This document shows, piece by piece, positions 63,845 through 64,000 of a stretch of 64,000 nt of DNA (position 1 is the stretch's first letter; the number at the start of each line of letters is the position of its first letter). The notes under the pieces were generated by a model. The model was given only the letters and a program-made list of their open reading frames with translations, ran no database searches and was not told where the DNA came from. This stretch comes from Lepus europaeus. Its lineage: Eukaryota > Chordata > Mammalia > Lagomorpha > Leporidae. Where the stretch lies: the NCBI RefSeq assembly GCF_033115175.1, contig NC_084850.1, positions 21,049,218 through 21,113,217 on the forward strand. Reading direction: 5' to 3'. The translations under genes were made by a program, and so were the position numbers.

Positions 63845-64000
63845 TCTTTCAAGCCAAACAGTGAACATGCTTAACACAATTGTCCAGGAAGAAAATTGCC
63901 AGCACCTTCAAATGGCTTTAATAATTATCTTCGCTTCATTTGTTTTAAGAGCCTTATAAATTATAAAAACTTTATTTTATATTTCAAGAAGTATTTGACC
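63845..64000. repeat. Duplicated flank block (partner at 6400-6560)
   Basis: Same-strand similarity to the 3' flank region of the minus-strand RTL8 copy, described under 6400-6560. Cut by the window end. Confidence 0.5.

Overview
The window is mammalian nuclear DNA, almost certainly from a lagomorph (most likely European rabbit). Its many tRNA-derived SINEs have the layout of rabbit C-repeats: a 'GTGGCGCAGTGGG' A-box-like head, a 'GGTTCTAGTCCC' B-box-like motif, a CT-rich stretch, then an AAATAAATAAATCTTT or poly-A tail. Several L1 elements share one lineage. Two copies of the small domesticated Gag gene RTL8 (FAM127) point to the X chromosome region syntenic with human Xq26.3. That placement is inference from gene content, not a mapped result.

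The only clear host protein-coding genes are two intronless RTL8 genes in divergent (head-to-head) orientation: one on the minus strand at 8582-8923 and one on the plus strand at 26449-26790. Each sits in a CpG island and has a GC-rich 3'UTR ending in AATAAA. The first ~20 codons and the promoters differ. From about codon 20 to past the poly-A signal the two are nearly identical, and beyond that both 3' flanks stay recognisably paralogous but strongly diverged. This is the signature of an old inverted duplication whose core was homogenised by gene conversion. The ~17.5 kb between them holds a processed HNRNPA1 pseudogene (10396-12106), SINEs, L1 3' ends and an unexplained 138-bp hairpin.

1-4515 is the 5' part of a dead minus-strand L1. 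4516-6985 is mostly unannotated. 6986-28306 is the RTL8 region. 30833-38446 is one minus-strand L1 insertion (17-bp target duplication) carrying a nested SINE and a nested plus-strand L1, each with its own target duplication. 41264-46387 is another L1 insertion (13-bp target duplication) with an intact ORF1, but ORF2 is replaced by 2.65 kb that includes a decayed retroviral gag/pro remnant. 49793-57720 is dense in LTRs: a solo LTR with a 4-bp duplication inside a SINE, two related LTR pairs, a primer-binding-site leader and an opposite-strand integrase remnant. 57.9-64 kb holds SINEs and older L1 remnants. The window ends in a block resembling the flank at 6400-6560, which suggests another RTL8 duplicon just outside.

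No rRNA, functional tRNA, CRISPR or bacterial-type operon is present. Identities and boundaries were judged by eye; no database search was run.
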